NCBI RefSeq assembly: GCF_004769195.1
Contig: NZ_RQET01000002.1
Span: forward strand, 149,127 to 213,126
DNA from: Leptospira fletcheri
Lineage (GTDB): Bacteria > Spirochaetota > Leptospiria > Leptospirales > Leptospiraceae
DNA length: 64,000 bases
Direction: 5' to 3'
Shown here: positions 17,863 to 26,149 of the stretch, in pieces
Layout: each line of letters begins with the position of its first letter
Numbering within the stretch: the first letter of the stretch is position 1
Notes under the pieces: model-generated
Told to the model about the DNA's origin: nothing
Databases searched by the model: none
What the model saw: the letters and a program-made list of their open reading frames with translations, nothing else
Translations under genes and position numbers: made by a program

Positions 17863-18807
17863 CTAATTCCTGAAATATGTTTCGTCCAATTCGGTGGCGA
17901 TTCCGTTCAAACGTATTTGGAGCCGGTCTAGATATTCGTGCATACCGCTACCGAAAATCTCTTCAATTGACGCGTAATTCATTTCCGATAAGAGAAGTCC
18001 GACGCGACGTTCCACTTCGTTCGCATACGAGTCCTTCTCCGTACCGCTCAATATCTTAAGACTGTCGAAAGTCCTATTCAGACAGAATCGGATGGCTCTC
18101 GGAAAAAGTTTGTCTAGGATCAGAAATTGAGCGATGTTCTTAGGAGTGATCCTGGTGTAGAATCGGTTGAACATCTCGTGAGCGCTTGCGGACTTGAGAA
18201 GAGACAACCATTGCAGCAGATCCAAGGTGGCCCCCGCCTCTTCATGGGAGGGAAGGAGAATGAAATATTTCATATCCAGAATCCGAGTCGTTTTGTCGGC
18301 GCGTTCCAGCAATCTTCCTAAAAGTGCGAAGTGCCAGACCTCGTCGTGGGAAATCGTGGCCTCTTGACAACCGTAAAACAGCAGGCATTGGTTGCGGATC
18401 GACTTGAAAAACTCGACGATACCGGGCATGTCCGATTCTTCGAATTTTTTCCTCGCTTTGAAATTCAGATAAAACTCGTTGATGACTTCCCACATGGGAG
18501 TAGAGATATTCTCCCGGATCGTTCTCGCATTTTCTCTGGCTCTAAGCACACAGTTCACGATGGAGTTCGGATTTTCCGCATCAAGGCTCATGAAATGAAT
18601 CACGTTTTCCTTGGTTGGATGGGAATATTTCTTCGTAAAAAGCTCGTTATCTCCCGTAGTATAAACCAAGGGCATCCACTGCCGGTTCGCATCCTCGTTC
18701 AAATCCAAGGAAAGTTGAAAATTCACATCCAAAAAGCGGGAATAATTCTCCGCCCTTTCCATGTATCTGTTCATCCAATACACGGACTCCGCAACTCGAC
18801 TCAGCAT
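17863..18807 (-). CDS. Alpha-E domain protein, set B
   Basis: The 314-residue all-helical protein begins MLSRVAESVYWMNRYMERAEN, the standard start of the Alpha-E (DUF403) family, and contains repeated E-rich helices such as LLGRLLERADKTTRIL near 190. No catalytic role is established for Alpha-E; it always travels with permuted ATP-grasp and transglutaminase genes. Here it sits between them, about 70 bases after the ATP-grasp gene and ten bases before the transglutaminase gene. Length is normal for a stand-alone copy, whereas set A carries the same domain fused to the ATP-grasp part. Confidence 0.9.
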   Translation of the reverse strand: MLSRVAESVYWMNRYMERAENYSRFLDVNFQLSLDLNEDANRQWMPLVYTTGDNELFTKKYSHPTKENVIHFMSLDAENPNSIVNCVLRARENARTIRENISTPMWEVINEFYLNFKARKKFEESDMPGIVEFFKSIRNQCLLFYGCQEATISHDEVWHFALLGRLLERADKTTRILDMKYFILLPSHEEAGATLDLLQWLSLLKSASAHEMFNRFYTRITPKNIAQFLILDKLFPRAIRFCLNRTFDSLKILSGTEKDSYANEVERRVGLLLSEMNYASIEEIFGSGMHEYLDRLQIRLNGIATELDETYFRN

Positions 18808-18879
18808 GGGAAACCTCTCTAGCGTGTTTTTTTACTTCGGTTCCGCTTGCCGGGAATCTTTCCCCCGGTAACTATCTGC

Positions 18880-20310
18880 CTATTCCTGCCCCATCACCCA
18901 AGTATCCTTAGAACCTCCTCCTTGGGAGGAATTCACCACCAAGGATCCTTTCCTCAAAGCGACACGAGTCAGTCCCCCGGGCATAACGTAGATATCTTCT
19001 CCGTACAGGATGAAGGGTCGCAAATCCACGTGCCTTCCCTCCAACTTGTCCTCCACAAGAGTGGGAACGCGGGAAAGACTGAGTACGGGTTGGGCGATAT
19101 AGTTTCTAGGATCCGCATCGATCTTAGCCAAGAATTCCTGTTGCTCCTTTCGACTCGCCGTCGGACCGATGATCATTCCGTATCCGCCGGCGCCGTTCGC
19201 GGCTTTTACCACTAGGTTCCCGATATTCTCCCGTACGTAACTCAGATCCTTTTCCCGGGAACAAAGATAAGTGGGAACGTTCGGAATGATCGCATCCTCT
19301 CCCAAATAATATTTGATGATTTCCGGAACGAAAGAATAGATCACCTTATCGTCGGCCACTCCGGTTCCGGGAGCGTTGGCCAAAGCTACATTCCCTTTTT
19401 TGAAAGCTTCGAAAATTCCGGGAACTCCCAGGAGAGAATCCTTTCGGAATACCTTCGGATCCATAAAGATGTCGTCGATCCTTCGATAGAGTACGTCCAC
19501 CTGCCGCAAGCCGCGGGTCGTTCGCATGAATAGATAATCATCCTTGACCAGAAGATCGGTTCCTTCCACGAGAGGGACTCCCATCCGAGAGGCCAAAAAG
19601 CTATGTTCATAATAGGCGGAGTTATAAATTCCCGGAGTCAACACGGCGATGCTCGGATTCGGTTTTCCGGAGACTCGTTCCAGCATTCCCCTCAATCGGA
19701 TCGGGTAGTCGTAAATCGGACGGACGGACAAACTTGCAAAAAGTTCCGGGAACGTCTTCTTCATTACTTCACGATTTTCTAATACATAAGAAACTCCGGA
19801 AGGACAGCGAAGATTGTCCTCGAGGACGAGCATTCTCCCCTCCCCGTCTCTTACCAGATCGGTGCCGGTGATATGAATCCAGGTTCCTTTCGGAGGAACG
19901 ATTCCCTTGCACTCCTTCAGATACCCCGTGCTGCTGTGCAGGATCTCGGCCGGAACCACTCCGTCTCGGACGATCTTTTCGTCCCCGTAAACGTCTTGGA
20001 TGAAAAGATTCAAGGCCCGAATTCTCTGCTTTAAGCCCTCCTCCAATTTCCTCCACTCATGAGCCGTGACGATCCTAGGAATGATGTCGAAAGGCATGAT
20101 CCTTTCCTCTTCCTCGTCGTCACCGTAGACGTTGAACGTAATCCCCAAAGAAAGGAGTGCTTTTTCCGCGGAAGTCTTGCGGCGAAACAATTCCTTATCG
20201 TCCATCCTTTCGATTCTGGACTTCAAGATGTGATAACTTTGGCGAATTCCCCCTTCGGGAGAAAACATCTCATCATAAAAAGAATCGGTTTGGTAATTCG
20301 TTAGGAGCAT
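18880..20310 (-). CDS. Circularly permuted ATP-grasp protein, set B
   Basis: The 476-residue protein matches the DUF404/DUF407 permuted ATP-grasp family: GITFNVYGDDEEEERI near 62-77, IQDVYGDEKIVRDG, DVLYRRIDDIFMDP, AIIPNVPTYLCSREKD and a glycine-rich VVKAANGAGGYGM. It would activate a carboxylate with ATP and join it to an amine. I use the ATG at 20310 because a very strong GGAGGAGG site precedes it; the frame runs on to 20361 without support. It heads the set B operon (ATP-grasp, Alpha-E, transglutaminase), all on the minus strand. It looks like the separate-gene counterpart of the first half of the set A fusion. Confidence 0.9.
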   Translation of the reverse strand: MLLTNYQTDSFYDEMFSPEGGIRQSYHILKSRIERMDDKELFRRKTSAEKALLSLGITFNVYGDDEEEERIMPFDIIPRIVTAHEWRKLEEGLKQRIRALNLFIQDVYGDEKIVRDGVVPAEILHSSTGYLKECKGIVPPKGTWIHITGTDLVRDGEGRMLVLEDNLRCPSGVSYVLENREVMKKTFPELFASLSVRPIYDYPIRLRGMLERVSGKPNPSIAVLTPGIYNSAYYEHSFLASRMGVPLVEGTDLLVKDDYLFMRTTRGLRQVDVLYRRIDDIFMDPKVFRKDSLLGVPGIFEAFKKGNVALANAPGTGVADDKVIYSFVPEIIKYYLGEDAIIPNVPTYLCSREKDLSYVRENIGNLVVKAANGAGGYGMIIGPTASRKEQQEFLAKIDADPRNYIAQPVLSLSRVPTLVEDKLEGRHVDLRPFILYGEDIYVMPGGLTRVALRKGSLVVNSSQGGGSKDTWVMGQE

Positions 20311-20858
20311 AAACCTCCTCCTTCTCTGCCGAAAGACTGAATCCTCCCTTTCAAGAAACAAGCAGAATTTAAATTATCCGCTTATTTTTTAAACTCAATA
20401 AAAATATATGTGCAAATAATAAACATAATAATCTACAAATGAGCAAACTGCAGGAAGTTCAGCCTTTGGACAGAGGGTTTCCGGGTCGAGAGGCACCTCC
20501 CCCAACGGGAGGAAGGACCCTAGGATCCAACATCCGGAGAGAGTTTTTTAGAAACGCGAAGAGACGGAAGAGCGGCAAGAATTCAGAAAGTGGGACGGAT
20601 ACCATTCTGCAAATAGGATCGCAAAGGGAAAGTTCCGCAGTCTTGCAGAACCGCGCGACAGATCATGTTTTCTCATTTGTTCTAAAGCCCTAACAAATTT
20701 AGCTTTCTTCTTTTGACTTTTTCTGCCGCATTGGTGTGGTAGTTTACTTGCTTCTCCTAAGATACGATCATTCTTCGCGAAACTATTTTTCTATCGGAAG
20801 AAGTTGAAAGCGACCGATCCTTCGGCGACGGTCGGAAGAATACCGAAACGGCAAAGAG
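20311..20858. other. Intergenic region between two divergent operons
   Basis: About 550 bases lie between the set B operon (minus) and arsR (plus). The first 140 bases are strongly AT-rich and suit a promoter for set B. TTTTGACTTTT near 20714 could hold a -35 element for arsR, but no convincing -10 was found. An 84-codon open frame at 20439-20693 has no recognisable features or good ribosome site and is not called as a gene. Confidence 0.5.
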
Positions 20859-21191
20859 ATGGGAATCACAAAGACTCAGCTATTCAATAAAAGGCAGAAT
20901 AAAATCGCCTCCTATGCAAAAGCATTAGGACATCCCGCTCGAATCGCGATCTTAGAATCCGTATTAAGGAAAAAAGCCTGTGTCTGCGGAGATTTAGTGG
21001 ATGAACTCGGACTCGCCCAAGCCACGATTTCCCAACACCTAAAAGCGTTAAAGGAAGTCGGGATTCTCCAAGGAACCGTGGAAGGACCTTCGATCTGCTA
21101 CTGCATCGATAAGAAAGCGTGGGAAGAAATCGGCGGCTATTTCAATACGCTGCTTTCTCGAATTCCGGAAAACGAAAATTCCTGTTCATAA
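20859..21191 (+). CDS. arsR: ArsR-family metalloregulator
   Basis: The 110-residue protein is a winged-helix regulator of the ArsR/SmtB family. ALGHPARIAILESVL at about 22-36 is followed by ACVCGDLVDEL near 40-50, which carries the paired cysteines of the arsenite-sensing motif (usually CVCDL). The recognition helix is LAQATISQHLKALKEVGIL. In the apo form it should repress the operon and leave DNA when As(III) or Sb(III) binds. It is the first of four plus-strand genes, followed after 41 bases by the arsenite transporter. Confidence 0.92.
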   Translation: MGITKTQLFNKRQNKIASYAKALGHPARIAILESVLRKKACVCGDLVDELGLAQATISQHLKALKEVGILQGTVEGPSICYCIDKKAWEEIGGYFNTLLSRIPENENSCS

Positions 21192-21197
21192 ATTCGC

Positions 21198-21235
21198 TTG
21201 ACATTAATCGTAATATTGCGATAAAACGATTAATG
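21198..21235 (+). promoter_or_regulatory. Inverted repeat and promoter-like element before acr3
   Basis: CATTAATCG (21202-21210) and CGATTAATG (21227-21235) are perfect nine-base complements with a 16-base loop; the second arm ends in the acr3 ATG. The first arm overlaps TTGACA (21198-21203), a consensus -35, with ATAAAA 17 bases later as a poor -10. It may be an ArsR operator on an internal promoter, or an mRNA hairpin closing the start codon. No other ribosome site is evident. Confidence 0.45.
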
Positions 21236-22297
21236 GCTTCCGAAACCCTTCCCGAAAAACGATTATCATTTATAGACCGATTCCTCACTCTTTGGATTTT
21301 TATCGCCATGGGAATCGGAATGGCCTTGGCTACTTGGTCTCCCGGCTCCGTGGAATGGATCCGACGATCGGAGTTCGGAGGAACGAATGTGCCGATCGCG
21401 ATCGGTCTGATCTTCATGATGGTCCCTCCTTTAGCGAAAGTAAATTTCCTAAGAATCCCGAAAGCATTCGGTCGAACGGATCTGATTTTTTATTCTCTCG
21501 TTTTAAACTGGATTGTCGGACCTCTATTGATGTTCGGCCTAGCATTTCTCTTCTTTCCGGACAATCCGGAATATAGAGTCGGTTTAATTCTGATTGGAAT
21601 CGCTCGTTGTATCGCAATGGTTCTAGTCTGGAACGATCTCGCGGACGGAGACAGAGAGGTCGCAGCCGGACTTGTCGCTTTAAACAGCATCTTCCAGCTT
21701 CTTCTCTACGGAAGTTTGGCCTATTTCTTTGTGAGCGTATTACCTGGAACATTAGGACTTGCAAACTCGTCCATAGAAGTCCGTTACTGGGACATTGCAT
21801 CTAGCGTGCTGATTTATTTGGGGATTCCGTTCCTATTAGGATGGGGAATCCGGAACGTCAGCATTCGAACGAAAGGAGAGGAATGGACGACGAATCGATT
21901 CCTTCCCGCAATCTCTCCGATCGCTCTGATCTTTTTACTCCTGACGATCGTATTCATTTTCAGCCTCAAAGGGGATTCTCTTCTCAACATACCGCTTGAT
22001 GTGCTGAAAATATCCCTCCCCCTTCTGATCTATTTCATTTTCATGTTTTTCTTCAGTTTCGGTCTCGGGGTTCTGATCAAAGCGGATTATCCGAGAAACA
22101 TCGCCGTCTCCTTTACCGCTGCCGGAAATAATTTCGAATTAGCGATAGCGGTTGCCATCGGAACGTTCGGACTCGCATCGGGACAAGCCTTCGTCGGAAT
22201 CGTCGGCCCTTTAGTCGAGATTCCGGTGCTTGTTCTCCTGGTTGAGATCGCAAAGAAGCTTCGAAATAAGTTTTATATGAAGGAAAAAACGATATGA
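21233..22297 (+). CDS. acr3: Arsenite efflux transporter, ACR3 family
   Basis: The 354-residue protein has about ten hydrophobic helices and the ACR3 hallmark ARCIAMVLVWNDLADGD around 125-141, whose Cys is needed for arsenite transport in the family. It extrudes As(OH)3 through the inner membrane using the proton gradient. I use the ATG at 21233 rather than the open frame from 21119, because the longer form overlaps arsR and adds non-family residues. It overlaps the next gene by four bases (ATGA). Together with arsR and arsC it makes a standard resistance set. Confidence 0.93.
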   Translation: MASETLPEKRLSFIDRFLTLWIFIAMGIGMALATWSPGSVEWIRRSEFGGTNVPIAIGLIFMMVPPLAKVNFLRIPKAFGRTDLIFYSLVLNWIVGPLLMFGLAFLFFPDNPEYRVGLILIGIARCIAMVLVWNDLADGDREVAAGLVALNSIFQLLLYGSLAYFFVSVLPGTLGLANSSIEVRYWDIASSVLIYLGIPFLLGWGIRNVSIRTKGEEWTTNRFLPAISPIALIFLLLTIVFIFSLKGDSLLNIPLDVLKISLPLLIYFIFMFFFSFGLGVLIKADYPRNIAVSFTAAGNNFELAIAVAIGTFGLASGQAFVGIVGPLVEIPVLVLLVEIAKKLRNKFYMKEKTI

Positions 22298-22923
22298 GTT
22301 CTCTATATGAATCCATAAAGAACTTTATGGTAAAACGGGAAGCGGAAGAGTCCCTAATACCGAAGGAACGAAGAGAAACACTACTTCGATTTTCGAAGTC
22401 CATCAAAGAAATCAGGAACGGGCAGAATTACTCGGAAATGATCTTCGTTTGCACACACAATTCGCGACGCAGTCAAATTGCCCAAATGTTCGCTTTAGCC
22501 TGCGCGGAATACCTTGGAATTTCCGGCATAGGATCCTATTCGGGAGGAACGGAAGTCACCGCCTTTCATCCGAACTCCGTCCAAGCTCTCATGGAAATAG
22601 GATTTAAAATAGAAAAGGAAAAGAACACCGAAATGAACCCGAGGTATTGGGTTTCTTATAAGGAAAATACCGTACCGATTCTTGCCTTCTCGAAATTATA
22701 TTCGGATGTCGTAAATCCGAGCAAAAAATTTATCGCAGTAATGGTATGTTCTTCCGCCGACGAAGCCTGTCCTTTTGTTCCCGGAGCCGAAGCCAGAATT
22801 AGCCTTCCTTATCCCGATCCTAAATCTTCCGATGACACGCCTCGAGTTTCCGAGGAATATAGAAAGACTTGCGAAACGATCGCGAGAGAGCTTCTTTTTG
22901 TGATGAAAAATGTCGCAACGTAA
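22294..22923 (+). CDS. arsC: Arsenate reductase, LMW-phosphatase type
   Basis: The 209-residue protein has the low-molecular-weight phosphatase P-loop CTHNSRRSQ with Cys53. It also has the redox pair Cys152 and Cys159 in VCSSADEACP, spaced exactly like the Cys82/Cys89 pair of thioredoxin-linked ArsC of Staphylococcus. YPDPKSSD supplies the acid loop. It should reduce arsenate to arsenite for export by ACR3. Roughly 48 residues precede the catalytic domain, more than in the short Staphylococcus form. It is coupled to acr3 by ATGA and overlaps the next gene by 14 bases. Confidence 0.88.
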   Translation: MSSLYESIKNFMVKREAEESLIPKERRETLLRFSKSIKEIRNGQNYSEMIFVCTHNSRRSQIAQMFALACAEYLGISGIGSYSGGTEVTAFHPNSVQALMEIGFKIEKEKNTEMNPRYWVSYKENTVPILAFSKLYSDVVNPSKKFIAVMVCSSADEACPFVPGAEARISLPYPDPKSSDDTPRVSEEYRKTCETIARELLFVMKNVAT

Positions 22924-24184
22924 AGGGGAAGCGTTGGTGCCGTCGAATTTGGCCGGAGTGCTGAACGAACATTGTTCCTGTTCCACTTTGGACAGAGAGA
23001 TTCTCAACAAGAGGAATTTCTCGGAGACAGGAGGCGACCGAATCGAGCATTTTTATTCCGAAACTCCTTCGTTTATCAACGTATCCGAGAAAAAGAGAAT
23101 CCAAGAGATCCTTCACGCGATTAGAAATGCGGTCGAACTTCCGGAAGTAAAGAATCGGATACTTGCGGATCACGAAGATCAGAATAGAAGCCGGGATATT
23201 TCGGGAGGAGTATTTCTAAGTCTGGATTTTCACATCGCCAAAGAAGGTCCGAAACTGATCGAAATCAATACGAATGCGGGCGGCGCTTTTTTGCAGGTCC
23301 GACTTCTGGAAGCGCAGATCGAATGTTGCAAGGCGGCGCGCCTTGCATTGCCGAACGCCGAGACGCTGAAAGAAATAGAAGAAAAATTTTACGACTCTTT
23401 TATTCGAGAATGGACCGACAACGGCGGCACCGGAACTCCGAACTTTATCGCAATCGTGGACGAGAACCCGTCCGATCAGTTTTTATATCCGGAGTTTCTA
23501 CTCTTCCGAGATCTATTTAGATCGAAGGGAATTTCCAGCGAAATCCTAGACCCGAGACAAATCGAACGGATCGAAGATGAGCTGTTTTTCGGAAGTAGAA
23601 AGATCGATCTAATTTACAATCGTCTGACCGATTTTCATTTGTCAGAACCTTCCCATGCTATGATTCGGCTGGCTTGGACGAAGGGGAAAATTATACTTAC
23701 CCCGAATCCGATCGATTATGATCTATTTGCCAGAAAGACGAATTTGTCTTTTTTTTCCGATAACGAATTCCTTTTGAGGGCGGGACTGAATCGGAAGGAT
23801 GCAGAAATCTTAAAAGCTTCCGTGCCCGTATCACAAATCGTAAGTACTGCAAACGCGGAACAACTTTGGAAGAACAGAAAGCGGATATTCTTCAAACCTA
23901 AGGAGGGTTTCGGAAGCAAGGCCGCTTATTTTGGAGGGAAATTAACCAAGAATAAATTTTCTGAAATCGTGCAAGGGGAATACATAAGCCAGGAATTCAT
24001 TCCTCCTTCGAAAAGAATCACGTCCGTCTCCGGACAAGAGATGGATTTGAAAATGGATGTAAGGGCTTATATCTATCGTGACGAAATTCTTCTTTTAGCA
24101 AGTCGTTTGTACCAAGGCCAAACGACAAATTTCAGAACACTCGGAGGGGGATTTTCACCCTTATACGTAGTCCCGGACGGATGA
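22910..24184 (+). CDS. Permuted ATP-grasp-like ligase in the ars operon
   Basis: The 424-residue protein has no signal peptide. LIEINTNAGGAF at about 116-127 looks like the Mg-binding E-x-N segment of ATP-grasp enzymes, and KPKEGFGSKAAYFGGK near 332-347 looks like the nucleotide-binding glycine loop. Their order is reversed from a standard ATP-grasp, as in permuted or glutathionylspermidine-synthase-like families. DVRAYIYRDE near 382 fits a substrate-loop strand. HCSCS at 21-25 gives a possible thiol site. It overlaps arsC by 14 bases and so belongs to the operon. A role in joining a peptide or thiol for arsenic handling is inference. It ends eight bases before a convergent gene. Confidence 0.7.
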   Translation: MSQRKGEALVPSNLAGVLNEHCSCSTLDREILNKRNFSETGGDRIEHFYSETPSFINVSEKKRIQEILHAIRNAVELPEVKNRILADHEDQNRSRDISGGVFLSLDFHIAKEGPKLIEINTNAGGAFLQVRLLEAQIECCKAARLALPNAETLKEIEEKFYDSFIREWTDNGGTGTPNFIAIVDENPSDQFLYPEFLLFRDLFRSKGISSEILDPRQIERIEDELFFGSRKIDLIYNRLTDFHLSEPSHAMIRLAWTKGKIILTPNPIDYDLFARKTNLSFFSDNEFLLRAGLNRKDAEILKASVPVSQIVSTANAEQLWKNRKRIFFKPKEGFGSKAAYFGGKLTKNKFSEIVQGEYISQEFIPPSKRITSVSGQEMDLKMDVRAYIYRDEILLLASRLYQGQTTNFRTLGGGFSPLYVVPDG

Positions 24185-24192
24185 TGCTAGGA

Positions 24193-25074
24193 TCAACGTC
24201 CTTTTTCCATTTCCTTTAGGATCTCGCACTCTCTTGCGGGTCCCTTTCTCAGAGTTTCCGTGGCGCTCCGAGAACCGATGATAAAACCCGGAATGACACT
24301 AAAGAGACCGATCACCGGACCACCCACATAGGTTCCGTAAGCAGGATACAACACATGGTAAGCATGAAGTTGTGTTGCTAAGTCGCAACGGTAACGAAAG
24401 TACCGAATCGCATCGTCGGAAGCACGCGCTTCCGGATAGAAGGTTCCTAAAATAAAAATCAGCGAATAAGAGAGTGCATACCAAGATCTGTATTTCCGGA
24501 GGGAAAAGTCCTTCGCATGACCTCCTTCATGAACTGCCGCTGCGGGGAGATCGGAATAGATGTGAATCGTATTCGTATACGGATTGTAGTGGTCCCCACC
24601 GCAGAAGGTATAAATTCCGCAATTGGCAAAGAGACGTTCCGGAACAACCAATTCAACCATCCAAGTCAGCAAGCCGAAAGTCCATTTCAATAACGGATGT
24701 ACGTTCTTGGATCTCCAAAGCCTCATAAAATCTCCACCGGGAGAATATTGGTTAAAGCGAACCTTCACGTCCTTTAAATTATTGTCTCGGATATATTCCT
24801 TCAGGAACCGTTTCGTTTCTTCGGAGATCCGGTGATTGCTCATCCTCTTGTCGCCGATCACGATTTTACTCAAGACCCCGAAGATATTTCCCAAAGAATC
24901 TAGAAAATCGACGGGCCTACCTTCCTCGAATTGAGGATCCTCATCCGAAAAATAACTTTCCTCGTTCGGCTCGTACGGCTGTCCCAAGGTATATCTCTTC
25001 TCCGCGGAATACAGACAGTTGATTTCAAGAATCGCGACGAGAAGGAATAGGGCCGGAATTTTACTTCTTTTCAT
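24193..25074 (-). CDS. Lipoprotein with HEGGH metallopeptidase-like motif
   Basis: I do not recognise the family. The 293-residue protein starts MKRSKIPALFLLVAILEINC, a lipoprotein signal with a loose spirochaetal lipobox. Near residue 175 AAAVHEGGHAKDF resembles the HExxH zinc site of metallopeptidases, preceded by THYNPYTN-like polar loops with NTIHIYSDLP. Two hydrophobic stretches (about 190-210 and 245-270) follow, so it may also be membrane-anchored near the C-terminus. The frame continues upstream to 25134, but the ATG at 25074 overlaps the previous stop as ATGA. It is the last gene of a six-gene lipoprotein operon. Confidence 0.75.
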   Translation of the reverse strand: MKRSKIPALFLLVAILEINCLYSAEKRYTLGQPYEPNEESYFSDEDPQFEEGRPVDFLDSLGNIFGVLSKIVIGDKRMSNHRISEETKRFLKEYIRDNNLKDVKVRFNQYSPGGDFMRLWRSKNVHPLLKWTFGLLTWMVELVVPERLFANCGIYTFCGGDHYNPYTNTIHIYSDLPAAAVHEGGHAKDFSLRKYRSWYALSYSLIFILGTFYPEARASDDAIRYFRYRCDLATQLHAYHVLYPAYGTYVGGPVIGLFSVIPGFIIGSRSATETLRKGPARECEILKEMEKGR

Positions 25075-25823
25075 TTTCCGATCTCTTGTGCCGGAGCTCG
25101 CAACCCGGCGGATAAAATGGGATGGCGTTTCCATCCTTCAAAAAATTCTAATAAAGCGATCCGGCCCAACTGGTTAAGCTGGTCCTCTCGATTTCCGCGA
25201 AACCCTAAATAAGGAAGATAAAAGATCCAACCCACTAAAGTTACTGTCGCCAAAACGAACATGCCGTCGGTAACTCCGGAAACGATCCTGTCCTGAAAGT
25301 GAAATTTCCAGACCGGTTCCTCTTTTCCGATCGCAAAAACGTCAGCCTCGAAGAGAACGGAAACTTCGTTGGTAAACGGTCTCACGAGCCAACTGTCCCT
25401 GGTTTCCAAATCAAAGCGCCTGACGACAACCTTGTAGGCCCCCTTATATTCCTCCGGGTGTTCCGCAAATTCCTTTTTCAAAAGGGAACTGAACGAGCCG
25501 TATCCGTTTTCCAAATAATTGGGGGCAAAGACGAGCCAAGTCGGATTCCGTTTCGCAAAACGCCGCGACTGTTCTTCCGGAAATTCGACTTCGATCTCTC
25601 CCGGAGAATAAGAGGATCTCAAAAACCCGTCATACAATTCCGTATATTTCTTCCATTGCAAAGGAACTTCGTGCGGATCCTTGTACGTTCTCGGAACATA
25701 GACTCTCAAAGAAATACAATTCGTTGCGAAGCAAAGCAGTAAAAAGAAAGAAACGGACCGCAAAACGAGTCGAACGCCTGTCCGAAACTTTCGATCGAAA
25801 GGAACGTTACCCGATTCGGTCAT
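25071..25823 (-). CDS. Lipoprotein of unknown function
   Basis: The 250-residue protein has a long basic n-region, a hydrophobic core and a lipobox ending CFATNC, so it is probably a lipoprotein. The mature part begins ISLRVYVPRTYKDP, has alternating strand-like segments in the middle and one hydrophobic helix near 195-215 (MFVLATVTLVGWIFYLPYL). I do not recognise a family. The ATG at 25823 follows a GGGGGA ribosome site and overlaps the upstream stop by four bases; an open frame to 25844 would need a TTG start. It is coupled to genes on both sides. Confidence 0.7.
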   Translation of the reverse strand: MTESGNVPFDRKFRTGVRLVLRSVSFFLLLCFATNCISLRVYVPRTYKDPHEVPLQWKKYTELYDGFLRSSYSPGEIEVEFPEEQSRRFAKRNPTWLVFAPNYLENGYGSFSSLLKKEFAEHPEEYKGAYKVVVRRFDLETRDSWLVRPFTNEVSVLFEADVFAIGKEEPVWKFHFQDRIVSGVTDGMFVLATVTLVGWIFYLPYLGFRGNREDQLNQLGRIALLEFFEGWKRHPILSAGLRAPAQEIGK

Positions 25824-26149
25824 TCCCCCCAAACCTCGATGCAATCGAAATAGACCAATCCCATCAGATAACTTTCCGTACTACGATCAACGAGTGCTAC
25901 CTTGCTGATCCCGCTCTTAAGTAACGTTTCCTTTAAGGAAACTTGTTGTCCGTAATAACCGAAATAGAATAAGGCGGATCCGAACGTGCACGACTCTCCT
26001 TTTTTCTGGATTCTTGCGGAAGTAATGGTTTTTCCAGTCGGATCCGTGGACAGGTGGTACTGGTTGCGGGTGTAAATCCAGCCAGGCTCGGGAGAAGAAG
26101 TGCAACTACAAACCAAAACGGCAAACAGGAAAAACGGAACCAATTTCAT
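25820..26149 (-). CDS. TRL-like small lipoprotein, copy 4
   Basis: The 109-residue protein carries a lipoprotein signal (MKLVPFFLFAVLVCSC) and a mature domain with KGESC, then SGISKVALVDRSTESY and a C-terminal YFDCIEVWG. The pattern GESC, then GI..VALVD, then a late Cys and Gly, is shared by the four neighbouring proteins upstream in this operon and resembles the TRL family of small bacterial lipoproteins of unknown function. The two mature cysteines could form a disulfide. It starts four bases inside the previous gene's stop. Confidence 0.72.
   Translation of the reverse strand: MKLVPFFLFAVLVCSCTSSPEPGWIYTRNQYHLSTDPTGKTITSARIQKKGESCTFGSALFYFGYYGQQVSLKETLLKSGISKVALVDRSTESYLMGLVYFDCIEVWGE

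Noticed and set aside
20439..20693. Open frame of 84 codons in the gap before arsR
   Set aside because: It has no good ribosome site, no recognisable features and Arg/Gly/Pro-rich composition typical of chance frames.
21119..21232. Longer N-terminus for the ACR3 transporter
   Set aside because: It overlaps arsR by over 70 bases and adds residues unlike the family; the ATG at 21233 fits the known start.
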